Assembly: GCA_029817715.1 (NCBI GenBank)
Contig: JARUPY010000083.1
Location: forward strand, 372,001-436,000
Length of the DNA stretch: 64,000 nucleotides
Direction: 5' to 3'
Source of the DNA: Melastoma dodecandrum
Lineage: Eukaryota; Streptophyta; Magnoliopsida; Myrtales; Melastomataceae
In this document: one piece after another, positions 50,635 through 61,896 of the stretch
Numbering within the stretch: the stretch's first letter is position 1
Layout of the letters: each line of letters begins with the position of its first letter
Program-made: the position numbers and the translations under genes
Notes under the pieces: generated by a model
What the model saw: the letters and a program-made list of their open reading frames with translations, nothing else
Database searches by the model: none
What the model was told of the DNA's origin: nothing

Positions 50635-50990
50635 AAAAACAATAAAAATAATAATAAAAAAAGACAAAAAAAAGTAAAAAAAAAATAAAAAAAGCAAAAA
50701 AAAGCAAAAAAAAAAAAAAGAAAGAAAAGAAAAAAACTAAAAAAAAATATCTTCATGTAATATTCCTGGCCCCGCAAGAGTATAAACTGTGAACGGCTTG
50801 ATAAAAAGATAATGTGATACTCCTTTCCACACGAGTATAAACTGTGACCAAAATAATCTTCATATAATACTCCTGGCCCGCACGAGTATAAACTGTGAAC
50901 GACTAAACAAAATGTAATACTCCTGGCCCGCACGAGTATAAACTGTGAACGGCTTAAAAAAAATATATTAAAGTTCTACGAGTATAAGAG
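50635..50990. repeat. A-rich tract and ~55-bp tandem repeats
   Basis: 50635-50745 is nearly pure A with interspersed T, G or C. It is followed by about five units containing TACTCCTGGCCCGCACGAG and TATAAACTGTGAACG (near 50760, 50818, 50870, 50920 and 50970). They lie in the non-coding part of the Tat-type element after pol. Confidence 0.75.
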
Positions 50991-51309
50991 ATGAACGACT
51001 TTGAAAAGAAAGGATTTTTTATTCGAAGAAATGATAGTCCTACAAAGAAGGAAAGTCCTATTCTGAGCCTAAACAAGCTAGAAGGGTGAAATCAAGCTTC
51101 CCAGGTAAATTGGACAATCTCTTCACGAGTCCTCTTCAGCTGCTCTCGAAGTATCAGCCTATCCAGGCATTCTTAAAAGCAGACATGGCCCTTTCAATCT
51201 TGATATGTCCTCATCTACCTTCTTAGCGATGGCAACATTTTACTCTAGAGAATCCTCTAAGGTCGCTTTAGCCCCAATACAGTCAGACAATTGTTTTAAC
51301 GGCGGCTAG

Positions 51310-51842
51310 TTATTCTTCTGTTATTGTCCCTTCAACGGTGGGCAATAGATCTAAATATTTTGTCGATCCTTGCATATATTCTTCCACCGAGGTATAGATA
51401 GGAGCCCATTCCAAATGCTCACTTTCATTGATGAGATCGCGAATATTCTCCAACTCCTCAGTAAGTGTGTGACCCTGACTAAAGGGAGTTTTGAAAATCT
51501 TCTCCTTGATGTCTTCCCATACATAAGCTCGAGAAGCCACAGCTGGGTCACTCAAGTCAGGGTCGACAGAAGCGTCATCAACTTCTTTATTCCCTTCGAA
51601 TTGAGCAATCCTTTCTGGAATTCGAGCTGCCATTGATGATTATCCAGCAGCTCCCGAAAATACACTTCCCAACAAGATTCGCCAAATGTAAGCGAAGGTT
51701 TTGGCTCGGCATAGGACATCCTGGATGGAGACAATAAAGACCAGGCCTTGAGGCGATAAGAATCATATGGATCTCCTTCGATCAGTGTTGGATATCAAGC
51801 TTGATGTGCGGAGCACAATGACCCATTTTTGATGGAAGACAT
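51310..51842 (-). pseudogene. Antisense ORF of the Tat-type element
   Basis: Reading on the minus strand from an ATG at 51842, two frames carry a continuous-looking protein: RLKAWSLLSPSRMSYAEPK and FGESCWEVYFRELLDNHQW, then, after a shift near 51640, VASRAYVWEDIKEKIFKTP and EELENIRDLINESEHLEWAP. Several Tat-lineage elements carry an extra gene antisense between pol and the 3' LTR; this matches in position and orientation. Its function is unknown. One stop and one frameshift are present. Confidence 0.55.
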
Positions 51843-51999
51843 GGTAACTTCAGCGTATCTTCTTCTTGTGGGTTCTCGTCCTTCACAAGACACAGATACC
51901 GTTCTTCTTACGGATCCCACTCCAATATTTACGTACTTTAATTCTAATCTCTCTGCAATATATATACGCATACGAGATACGAATTAAAGTGAGGGCATT

Positions 52000-53450
52000 T
52001 GTAGACATTGAAATTTTATTGATGTCAAAATAATGTCATTCGACCCAAACCATATATTATGGCTGAATATGAATGATTGTCTTTATATTATAAGACATTA
52101 CGATGTGAAATATTTTGCACTTATATCTTAGTGTAAATATAATACACGGGCCTGATATTATAAAAAAGTTCAAGCCCAACCCATTTATTATTGGGTTTTA
52201 AAATTGTGGTTCAGCCCATATGCTAACCCAATAAGCCTAACCCAATTATAAAATGAACTGGGCCTAGCCCATATATCGGCCCATTTAAACTTCGGCCCAA
52301 TCCAAATGTCGGCCCAATAATCTTAAGCCCACATGCATTTGTCCCACATCGGAAAGAAACACTACCTAAGGACTTCTCAATTCCTATATAAAGGGAGTCC
52401 CTCCCCCTTATTTGGGACACAAAAAATTTCTCTCTTCTCTTTTATTCTCTTAAGCCCCATTGGGTTATAAAGAGATTCTAGTTATTTTTGAAGACCCCTC
52501 GGCGGGTAGTGCAGCGAAGGCTCCTCGGCGGCTGGTGCGGCGGCGAAGGCCCCTCTAGCGGGTTCTTCGGAGGCCCCTCTAGCGGATATATCTTCGGATG
52601 CCCCTCTTGCGGGTATATCTCCGGAGGCCCCTCTAGCGGGTATATCTCCGAAGGCCCCTTTGCGGGTTTATCTCCGAAGGCCCCTCTAGCGGGTATATCT
52701 CCGAAGGCCCCTTTGCGGGTTTATCTCCGAAGGCCCCTCTGCGGGTACATCTCCGAAGGCCTCATAGCGGGTTTATCTCCGAAGGCTCCTCTGCGGGTTT
52801 ATCTCTGAAGGTCCCATAGCAGGACGACGAGATTCTCGTTGTGGTATATTATCCTTGGAGTTACATTTTCCCAATGGTCATATTCTACACACAACAATAT
52901 TTTTCCCGACGGCGGCTATATTCCTCTGTCGACATCATCTCTCCCTCAAGTTCTGCTGGATAAAATCCACAGGCCTCGATAACTTCAGGAGTGAGGAGCT
53001 CCTTCGATAGCGAAGTTTTCGAGCATCTTTTCCTCACTTGATCGACGACGGAGTACTCCAGATCAAGCTTCTACAACAGCCCTGGTGTTCTTTGCCCATC
53101 CTCAGAAGACTCTCCAGATCAATCTTCTACAACAGCCCTGGTGTTCTTCGCCCATCCTCAGAAGATTCTCCAGATCCAGCTTATACAGCCTTGGAGATCT
53201 TCGCCATTTCTGAAGACTCGTCGAATCAAGCTCTGCAGCTCCAGTGTCTTCATCAACATATCTCCCTAAAGCTCCAGCAGATATTTGCCAGAGCTTCAGC
53301 CCATCCATATTTCGGATATTTTACGAGTATAGAATCAGAGGACTCACGTGCTTTGTCTGTGAGTAGAGATTGAACCTGCTATTTTTCAATACGACAATTT
53401 GTACGTTGCTTCCAGTCTATATACGGACCGTGAGATTTTTTACGTCAACA
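52000..53450 (+). repeat. Complete 3' LTR of the Tat-type element
   Basis: 1,451 bp from TGTAGACATTG to GTCAACA. It contains the 27-bp minisatellite and, at about 53050-53190, two to three units of about 57 bp with CAACAGCCCTGGTGTTCTT. Its last 480 bp have no counterpart in the truncated 5' LTR. Confidence 0.88.
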
Positions 53451-53507
53451 ACAATATCATGCATAAAATTGGAAGGTTCAGATATGTACAAAATTTCTTT
53501 CGCGTAT

Positions 53508-54114
53508 CACGTTTTGGACTCCTAAAGGGAGATTAAGAAACTTTATGAACTTCATGGCGAATGTTCCGCAATCCGCCCTGCAAATAGTGACAGCCAATTA
53601 AAAATGTCAAAAGAGGAAAACGTAATGCCGTATTGTTTATCATTAAAATGTTTCGAACTCGTTTCTCGTGTCGAATTATCGAGGCACTTTCTGCGGGTAA
53701 TTAATCGGCCATGCGCATAATTCCGGTACGGGCTGTGTTTCGGGCATTGACCTCTCCAAGTTTTCTTCTAGAATAGCTCTGATAAGCATATTGACGCGTT
53801 TGTGTAGATCAGATTCCCATGGTGGTTGGTGGACTGGCCGACCCCCGTGTCGAAAATTAAAACCTCCTTGTTTCTAATATGTACAGCTAGTAATGTTCAA
53901 TATGACTCGGCGACACAAACTGGGGCTAGTATCTGTAAAGATTAAAGAAGTAAAAAAAAAAAAGAAAAACCAAACCGGTGACGTAAAACAGTAACGAATT
54001 ATAAATATATACAATGACTTACCATATCGACGTCTTCATTTTTCCCAATATGTGTCCGGTAGAGCTTATACAAGTGCTTCACACCGTCCACTTTCATCAC
54101 TGACATGTTTGTTG
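53508..54114 (-). pseudogene. Relic Ulp1-like protease exons (older MULE), left part
   Basis: Three exons can be placed by comparison with the intact gene at 58174-61896. 54023-54114 is most of the exon matching 58929-59045. 53659-53932 matches 58578-58846. 53508-53577 matches 58421-58490 and has the same 70-nt length, with EADCGTFAMKF around the catalytic Cys. In the middle exon the codon for catalytic His is replaced by Tyr and the next Trp codon by a stop; a splice donor is also lost. The protease is dead. The exon ending at 54114 is interrupted by the younger MULE. Confidence 0.85.
54106..54114. repeat. 9-bp target-site duplication, left copy
   Basis: TGTTTGTTG, identical to 63876-63884. 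A 9-bp duplication is characteristic of Mutator-type insertion. Confidence 0.97.
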
Positions 54115-55280
54115 GGAAGCGGCTAATGTGCCGTGAACGGCATCTTACGTGACGTGTACTAATTTCGACCCCGATTTAGTACAATGTACTAACTCGGTTA
54201 GTACATTTTGAAATTACTAACGATGTACTAACACTGTAGTTAGTACATTGTACTAAATGGTACTGTTTTTGTACTAGTAATGATTAGTACAGTGTACTAA
54301 TGGGAACTGTTCTTGTACTAGTAATGTACAAGTGTACTAGTTGGTACGAAACAGGAACAGTAATCGTTAGTACAGTGTACATATGTACACTGTACTAGTG
54401 TACTAGTTGGTACGAAACAGGAACAGTAATCGTTAGTACAGTGTACATATGTACAGTGTACTAGTGTACTAGTTGGTACGAAACAGGAACAGTAATCGTT
54501 AGTACAGTGTACATATGTACACTGTACTAGTGTACTAGTTGGTACGAAACAGGAACAGTGACGGTTAGTACAGTGTACATATGTACACTGTACAAGTGTA
54601 CTAGTTGGTACGAAACAGGAACAGTGACGGTTAGTACACTGTACATATGTACACTGTACTAGTGTACTAGTTGGTACGAAACAGGAACAGTAATCGTTAG
54701 TACACTGTACATATGTACAGTGTACTAGTGTACTAGTTGGTACGAAACAGGAACAGTAACTATTAGTACACTGTACATATGTACACTGTACTAGTGTACT
54801 AGTTGGTACGAAAGAGGAACAGTAATCGTTAGTACACTGTACATATGTACACTGTACTAGTGTACTAGTTGGTACGAAACATGAACAGTAATCGTTAGTA
54901 CACTGTACATATGTACACTGTACTAGTGTACTAGTTGGTACGAAACATGAACAGTAATCGTTAGTACACTGTACATATGTACAGTGTACTAGTGTACTAG
55001 TTGGTACGAAACAGGAACAGTAACTATTAGTACAGTGTACATATGTACAGTGTACTAGTGTACTAATTGGTACGAAACAGGAACAGTAACCATTAGTACA
55101 CTGTACATATGTACACTGTACTAGTGTACTAGTTGGTACGAAACAGGAACAGTGACGGTTAGTACACTGTACATATGTACAGTGTACTAGTGTACTAGTT
55201 GGTACGAAACAGAAACAGTGACGGTTAGTACACTGTACATATGTACAGTGTACTAGTGTACTAGTGGAAAAACAGATATT
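54115..55280. repeat. Left terminal inverted repeat with 66-bp tandem array
   Basis: An outer 230 bp leads into 14 copies of a 66-bp unit (GGTACGAAA anchors at 54343, then every 66 bp to 55201). Each unit contains a perfect or near-perfect palindrome such as CAGTGTACATATGTACACTG and the paired ACTAGTGTACTAGT. The units differ mainly by C/G exchange on either side of the GTACATATGTAC core and by a few bases after GGAACAGT. Confidence 0.95.
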
Positions 55281-55909
55281 GATAGTACATTGTACTAACT
55301 ACAGTGTTTGTACATTACTAGTAATTGTGAAATGTACTAACAAGTACTGTTTACTCCATCCGTGCCTCGTTCCGAACCTGCCATGATAGTGATATTATCA
55401 ATTTGCCCCTAACGACGGCTTCCATAGTAAATCCATTTTTCTTCTCCTTTCACGGCCACACAACATCTTCTCCATTCGCCCTATTTCCCCCATGGCCGGC
55501 TGGTATGTTGGCGAATCACGGCGAGATTGGGTCCGAAGGTCTTCATCCGGCAAGTTAATGCCTGGCCAGGATTAATATGGAAGGTCTTCAGCTGGGAAGT
55601 TAATGCCATCAGAGCGGTTGACGTCCCCCCATGTTCTTTCGATGTGGTTGGTGGGGAATATTAAAGTTTAAACTCCTGGGGGCGGATAAGATGTGCTTCC
55701 GTAGTTCAGTAAGTCCCACTGTATTGATTGTGATATAACTCCCCGTAGTGTAGTAAGTTCCGGTTGGTTTTGCCATTGATCGTAAATTTTTTATTTGATT
55801 GGTTTTGCGTTTGATGCAGAAACCCTTGCTATCCTCACCAGCATTCGCAGGAAAACGTGCAGGCGCCTGATCCTGTGGCCGGCCAATATACCCTTGGGGT
55901 TTCTCAGAT
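55281..55909. other. Transposase 5' leader region
   Basis: Between the inverted repeat and the transposase start. A GAAGGTCTTCA…AAGTTAATGCC motif is repeated (55532-55562 and 55579-55611). An acceptor-like TTTGATGCAG at about 55813-55822 suggests a 5' untranslated intron. No separate gene is supported. Confidence 0.5.
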
Positions 55910-58030
55910 ATGGCATCCGACGACGATACGGCGGAGTTTTTGATGATCATTTCGGGTATGACAGAGGAAAAGCTTATGGAATCGACCTTCCATTCTGCAG
56001 CGGAGGTGGGAGAACTTTTTAGGATGTACGGGTTAGTTCACGGATTTTCTACTCGGAAAAGGGACAGAAGACGTAGGCGAGACGGGGAGTCTGTAATGCA
56101 TAGCTGGGTTTGCTCGCGCGAGGGCCTTCCGCGTCGTAGGTCCACGACGAATCTGCCATCGCGGGTTAGGGCGTCGACGAGGACGGGCTGCCAATGTGGA
56201 GTTAGAACCACTCTAGACTGTAATGGCCGATGGAGCATCGTGGCAGCGAATTTGAACCACAATCATGAGTTGGTACCTGGGGCTCTGTCATGTTTCATGC
56301 GCGAGCGTCGATCCGTGACGGACGAGGACATGGCTGTCGTGAAGAGAATGTTAAGCGTGGGCTTCAGGCAGTGCGAAATAATGCGGCTGCTGGTTTACGC
56401 TTCTGGAGGGCACGATCGCGTCGGCTTCTTGCTTAAGGACCTGAATAATCGTAAGCTAAGGGATGAAGGGGCTGACAATTGCGGATGGTTTGAAACAGGA
56501 TATGCTTACCTACTGTCCAGGCAGGGGTGTGATGAAGGCATGTCATTGGTGACATCCGTGGAGGCCAGCGAAATCGTTCGTATGTACTGGTCGGACTCGA
56601 AATCGAAGCTGGATTATGGAACATTCGGCGACGTCGTCGCTCTCGATTCGACATTCAAGACAAACTCTTATGGGATGCAGATGGTCGTCCTTGTCGGCGT
56701 GAACCACCATCATCAGACTATTGTCTTCGGGGCGGCACTAATGCTATCGGAGACGGCGGAGGATTACAGGTGGCTGTTACGTACTCATTCCGAGGTGATG
56801 GGATCCAAGATACCAATCAGTGTTGTCACCGACGCAGATAGAGCGATGATCGCGGCGGTGCGAGAAACTTGGCCAACGGCAAGGCATCGTCTTTGCCTTT
56901 GGCATATGAGTCGGAATATTGTCCGTCGGGTTCACGATCCTGCGCTGCGTCGAAAGATTTGTTCATTCATGTACAACTCAAATTTGAGCGAGGATGTCGA
57001 GCAATAGTGGGATTAGATGTTGAAGGACACTGGCTCAGTGAACCGTAGATGGCTAAATCAGCTGTACGAATGCAGACAAATGTGGTGGTTGACCTATTGC
57101 CAAGGTCATTTTTGGGCCGAACTGCGTAGCACCCAGCGTTGCGAGCGGATGCACGCCTTTATGAAGGGATACCTGAAGACCACGCACAAGGTGCACGAAT
57201 TCTTGCATCACTACGAACGAGCAGTGACAGATTTACGACATAAAGAAAGTATGGAGGATTACAATTCGGCCGTTAAAGCGTACGAGTTGCGAACTATGCT
57301 GCGTAGCCTCGAGGCTCACGCGAGTCGGATCTACACCCTTACATCGTTCCGGAAGGTGCAGTTGCAGATGCAACGGGAAGCACTATTTTTCGTCGAGGGA
57401 AGTATCGATGGAAATGTCAACCGAGTTTTCCGATTACGATGTTACGACAACGACATTTCTGGTGCTGAGGTGTTTTCATCAAAACATCGTCATGAGTTGA
57501 GCTGCAGTTGTCTTCACTTCGAGACATTCGGACTTCCTTGCGCACATTTATTTCACATTATGAAGGTCGAGGGCATGAAGTGCATCCCACCGGGGCTCGT
57601 GCTTCACCGTTGGACCAAAGGAGCTCGTTCATCGCATGGGGCAGCGACCGAATGCTCGGCTTACACCCTTAATTCCGCAGAGTTCCGACAAGGAATCCTA
57701 ACGACGGCTTGTCGCCGTTTATGTTATCTTGGAGGCAAGACTGATGCCGCTTACGCACACGTACGGAAATCCATACAAGAGTTGACCGTCGCGTTAGAAC
57801 GCAGCACTTTGTCTGTTGAGTCTGCGATGGCAGCCCCTCACGGCAATGACAAACGCAAGAGACTGGTTGCTGTGGAAGAAACTTTGCCGTCAACGTCAAG
57901 GTACTGCATTTCTGGAATGCGCGTACCACCCAACGTTCCCTATAATACAATTTCGGATATGACTGAAAAAGGAAAGAACGTGGACACGTCCAGCGAGGAA
58001 TTATCAGTGGTAGGCCAGCTGCATATGTAA
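55910..58030 (+). CDS. FAR1-type MULE transposase, interrupted by two in-frame TAG codons
   Basis: One frame of 706 positions from ATG 55910 to the stop at 58028-58030, broken by TAG at 57005-57007 and TAG at 57014-57016 (positions 366 and 369). Order: FAR1 DNA-binding domain (about 35-121, ending NHNHELV), MULE catalytic domain with Asp246 in ALDSTFKTN, Asp308 in SVVTDADRA, CLWH at 329-332 and Glu412 in TQRCERMHAFMKG, and a SWIM zinc finger CSCLHFETFGLPCAHLFHI (about 532-550). The enzyme would cut and paste the element through its inverted repeats. All catalytic and zinc residues are kept; only the two stops, nine bases apart, break it. They lie between the second and third catalytic residues, so termination there would leave no active enzyme. 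Confidence 0.9.
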
Positions 58031-58059
58031 TTGTTTTCAGTGTTGAGACCCCCGTAAAT

Positions 58060-58109
58060 CCACAGATTGCAAAATGTCCTGTTGTAACAGGACATTTTAC
58101 AATTTGTGG
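58060..58109. repeat. 24-bp-arm hairpin between the two convergent genes
   Basis: Arms 58060-58083 and 58086-58109 pair at 22 of 24 positions around a 2-base loop (core AAAATGTCCTGTT). It lies 29 bp after the transposase stop and 64 bp before the protease stop. It might shape 3' ends or form double-stranded RNA in read-through transcripts; that is inference. Confidence 0.85.
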
Positions 58110-58173
58110 GGTTACTTTCGCCAGTAAGGCGCCAAAAAACAAAATACTATCAAGAAACTTGTCCAACGGGCAT

Positions 58174-61100
58174 TCACAGGACGGGCCTTGGAACATCACG
58201 AGTTAGCTTCGCCGAACGCGCCCTCTTTAGCGCGTCGCCCTTAACTTTCCCAAGCAACGACTTCTTCAGTGTATTCCCTTGCCATTTCATTAGACTGATC
58301 GTCAGGCGAATCCGATCCAATGGGCTTACACGCTGCAAACGGAATAAGCATCACATATCACCTTACACATGTTGTAAGGTTGTTATCGAACAAGGCAATC
58401 GAGAAGCTGGGATGACTCACCACGTCTGCAAGGCCGACTGATGGGTCTTGCATGGACATGAACTTCATGACGTAGATTCCGCAATCCGCCCTGTGACACG
58501 GATTTAAGTGTCACAACAGTTATTGCATTACAGACAAAGCCTTCACGACATTTAATGACGACCTAAGTGGTACTTACTCGTTGCCCAGATGGAATTGTTG
58601 TGGTACGCCAGCCGGGCACCGAATGGCCCATGAAGTGAAGTCTGGTACTATGCCTGCTACTGAATGCTTGGTATTCTCCTCCATAATTATCCGGAGAAGA
58701 GTTAGCACTCGCAAGTGGAGGTCCATCCTGCCGTGTATGTTGGATGATCCCTTATTCGCAGTGTCTAGTAGGAGTACTTCACCCGTGCTGAAGTTGACAA
58801 CCTGGAGTGTCCAGTGGGACTCGGAAACGCATACGGGTATGTATATCTGTTGGATTTTCAAGTATAAAACAATGAACAACATCAGCAAGGTTTCCACAGA
58901 TAACTAAAAAGATTTAAGTGTCAGTTACCATTTTGACGCGTTCATTGGGTCCAATGCAAGCCTTGAACGATTTAAGTAGATTGCCTCGTGCGACTGGGTC
59001 AACGACGGGCATCTTCGACGCGCTATAATTACGCGATGCGAAGTTCTGCTCAACGACAGTAATGCGAAATTAATTAAGATCTATTTTCATATTCGAAATT
59101 GTGACGTATTATTTCTTAGGTTGAGTCTGTTTATGGGTGTAGGCAATACCCCAAGCCAACTCGGGATGTACCATCTCGTTCGCCCTTCTGCTGGTTCGGC
59201 AGTACTCAACATCATCCCATGATAGTCGATGATCTGCAATACAATACAGATCGTCCACGAGTGATCAGGCATGGTGTAATGACAACCACTTCACCTAACC
59301 TGACCAACATTCTTACGTCATTCTGTATCCACCGAAGTGGTTTCAAAGACAGCATTCCATGCCTGGCAATGCTTACGGAATGCCCCACACATAGCAGCTC
59401 GCTGCAATAACACAAAAAACAAGCACTTAACAGATAAAGTAGATCCACTATCGTAGTACATCCACCGTGCAAACAAACAATAAAGAACAAGGAAATCCCA
59501 CCTACGATCAAGTAGATCACTCCAAGCATAGGATAATAATCTCCAGTCGGTTGGTTTAAAAGATTTCAACTCCCCTACATCGACATCTTCAGGAATGAGT
59601 TTGTCGATGTCCTATAAAGTAACATAGGACAAGGAAAGTATGTTTCATCAAAGACTGCAGACTACACCACGGTACAATGACCTCCGCAAATCTACTAATG
59701 GGAGTTATCTTATACCTCTGGTATGTTATCACGCTTCCTTTTGGACCGCCGTGGGCCTGCCTTCTCAACCACAAACGGTGAGGTGGCGTATGCGGATGGC
59801 TTCCTACTGGCCGCACGCCGGGTCTGGACCCTCTGCATTTTCTTCCCCTGGTTGGTTGAAGCAATGCTCTCCTAAGACACGCATTTGCCAGTTCAAAGTC
59901 AGCAAACGAAACGTTGCCTGCATAGACGTATGAACTAGTACTCACGTCGAGAAAAGTAAAATGTTGTGCAATCTCACCTTGTGACCGGATTCGGGCTGCG
60001 CCGGTTCCGGTGGTAAGGGTGTGTCGCCTGTCCTATCTTCGTTTGGGTCTGATGGTTGTCCTGCGATAAGCCTCCTGAAGCCCTCCACTTCCCGGGGGTC
60101 TAGCGTCTCCTCCGCATCTTCGTCAGTTGCACGACCTTCAGTCTGCGGTACACCGAGCAGTTGCACTGCTTTTGTGAGCACCTCATCCACCCTTCTTTCC
60201 AGTAGTTCTGACCCCTCCTTCTCCTCCGGTGAATGCCGATCCGCGATATCCGCTTCGCGGTGTGAATCATCAAAGCCTTCCGACTGCAGCATCGAGCCAA
60301 CTTCAACGACCACCTTCTTCTTATGTGGCTCCGATGGTCCTTCCATTGGTGCCTCCGCCTGATCAGTGTCATCGAGTCTAACGACTCCTTCACCCTCCAA
60401 GTGAGACGCGGTACTGTCGTCGTTACTACCCACAGCCAGCGGGTCCATGCTCGGCGATTTCGCAGGACGTGCTGTCGGCCGCGCTTTCGTCCAGACTGCG
60501 AAGTCTCGAAGTTGGTCCCGAACTTCCCGCACCTCGCTAAGTAGCGTCTGCAATTGCCACTTCAGGTCGAGCATCCCGTCCTCCACGCGTGAAACACGTC
60601 CAGCAAGTGCCTGTAACCACTACTTGTATAAAACCACTCACGGTATATAACGATCACTGTGCATTGCCTGCAACAATGATGTGGTGTTCGTTTACCTTTA
60701 GGTGGCTCAAAACTTCCGTACGTTGCTCTTTATCGTCCGGTAATGTATGGGCCTCAGCTTTAGGCGCCTCCACAAGCAGTGTCTGTAATTTATCAGGTGT
60801 GCAGTGAAGACCACTTCATCCGAGCGCCATATAAAGAATGGAAAGTCGAAGCGAACATATCATACCTTCTCAACGTACGTGTCATCCGACATTCTGAAAC
60901 ATGCATGCAGTCTGGCGTCATCCCAATCGGCACAGAATGGGGCACTTCTACCAGACATTGCAAGCGGTGATCCAGGCTTCGATACCTTGCACGCATAAAA
61001 TAACTGCAACGACACCGATACAGATCATCGAGACATAACTCAAACTCCAACTAAGTACACAGCAATATTCAACAGAGAAGCAGGTTCACTCACGGTAAGC

Positions 61101-61896
61101 AGGTGCACGCAACCGCCTATGTAACGCGCCGCTCTTTTCCCCTGGAATGTCCTCACACTTTCGCACAACGTGTCTAACACGTGGGTCGCCCAATCGAAGG
61201 TTATGATTGTACCTGTATCACTCGTTGCCAGTAGATATCCCCTTGGGATGTCAAAGGCTGTGCCCGGGCAAAGGTAGCATCCCAGTATGAATAGTACTAA
61301 CTCCGCTTTGAACAGTTCGTCCGTGTCCTGCCTGTCGCGCAACTTGTCCTCCACAGACTTCATGGAAATTCTTCCGAGTTTTATGTGCTCGCGTAGCTCG
61401 GGGTGAACATTCTCCAGAGACCCTTTCATTGGCACGGGGCGTCCGGTACAGCGGACTCCCAGTATCGCTTCAACATCGGCAGGTCTGAACTTGTGCTCCA
61501 CCTCGTCGATCACCATGACACGCCTTGCCGAGTCGAACGTTCTCAAGCATTGTCGCAAAGCCCGGTGATTCATGTTCCGGCTTGCCAAGTGAAGCAGCCC
61601 CTCGAAGCCCATCTCCGTGACAACTGCCTTCCGCTGTTCGTCGAATGAACTGAACAAAGCCCACAGCTTCTTCGGGCTGCAGCGGGTGAAAATGTATTCC
61701 TAACACAATACCATACGGGGTTAGCAATAAACATTAAGGCTACTCTAACACCCGGGCTTACTGAGAGCGAGCGGGACCTCACCTTATCCTGGGGAGGTGA
61801 TGACTTCGGACGTTTACTATCTGACGGAGGCGTCGCATCGCCTCCGAAGTCCTCCTTGTCAAAATCCTCGCGAATCTCTAGGTCATCCACTTCCAT
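58174..61896 (-). CDS. Ulp1/SENP-like C48 cysteine protease carried by the MULE (13 exons, 875 aa)
   Basis: Exons in order: 61783-61896, 61094-61699, 60866-61003, 60696-60782, 59978-60610, 59716-59871, 59502-59611, 59317-59401, 59150-59233, 58929-59045, 58578-58846, 58421-58490, 58174-58332. They total 2,628 nt; every junction is GT-AG and stays in frame. The N-terminal half (about 40-250) has the transposon-specific region with LWALFSSFDEQRKAVV. An acidic, probably disordered middle with a Lys/Arg cluster (RRSKRKR) follows. The protease domain has SESHWTLQVV (His721), EVLLLD (Asp738), PQQ (792-794) and ADCGIYVMKF (Cys803), the catalytic set of SUMO/ubiquitin-like proteases. A basic tail ends the protein. 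It probably acts in the nucleus on SUMO-like conjugates; the real substrate is unknown. No defect seen. Confidence 0.9.

Larger units (their letters stand above)
49025..53450 (+). mobile_element. Tat-type Ty3 retrotransposon with large internal deletion
   Basis: It begins TGTAGACATTG and ends ACGTCAACA, with ACAAT on both sides (49020-49024 and 53451-53455). The 5' LTR (49025-49918) is cut short and joined directly to integrase, so the LTR end, primer site, gag, protease, RT and RNase H are lost. Integrase end, a non-coding tract, an antisense ORF and a full 3' LTR remain. A purine tract AAAGTGAGGGCATT precedes the 3' LTR. It is inserted in an intron of the older protease gene. Confidence 0.9.

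Noticed and set aside
41805..54114. Treating 41805-42770 as the proven left end of the older Ulp1-carrying MULE
   Set aside because: The end motif fits, but no FAR1-domain remains lie between it and the relic transposase, so the link stays a suggestion.
54341..55265. CRISPR-like repeat array
   Set aside because: The 66-bp repeats are contiguous with no unique spacers, occur in inverted copies at both transposon ends, and the DNA is plant nuclear.
56981..57017. A short intron removing the two amber codons of the transposase
   Set aside because: The only GT…AG pairs nearby would give an intron of about 45 nt, shorter than plant introns normally are.
60021..60650. Several plus-strand open frames of 65-113 codons
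   Set aside because: They lie antisense to the largest protease exon (59978-60610) and are shadows of it.
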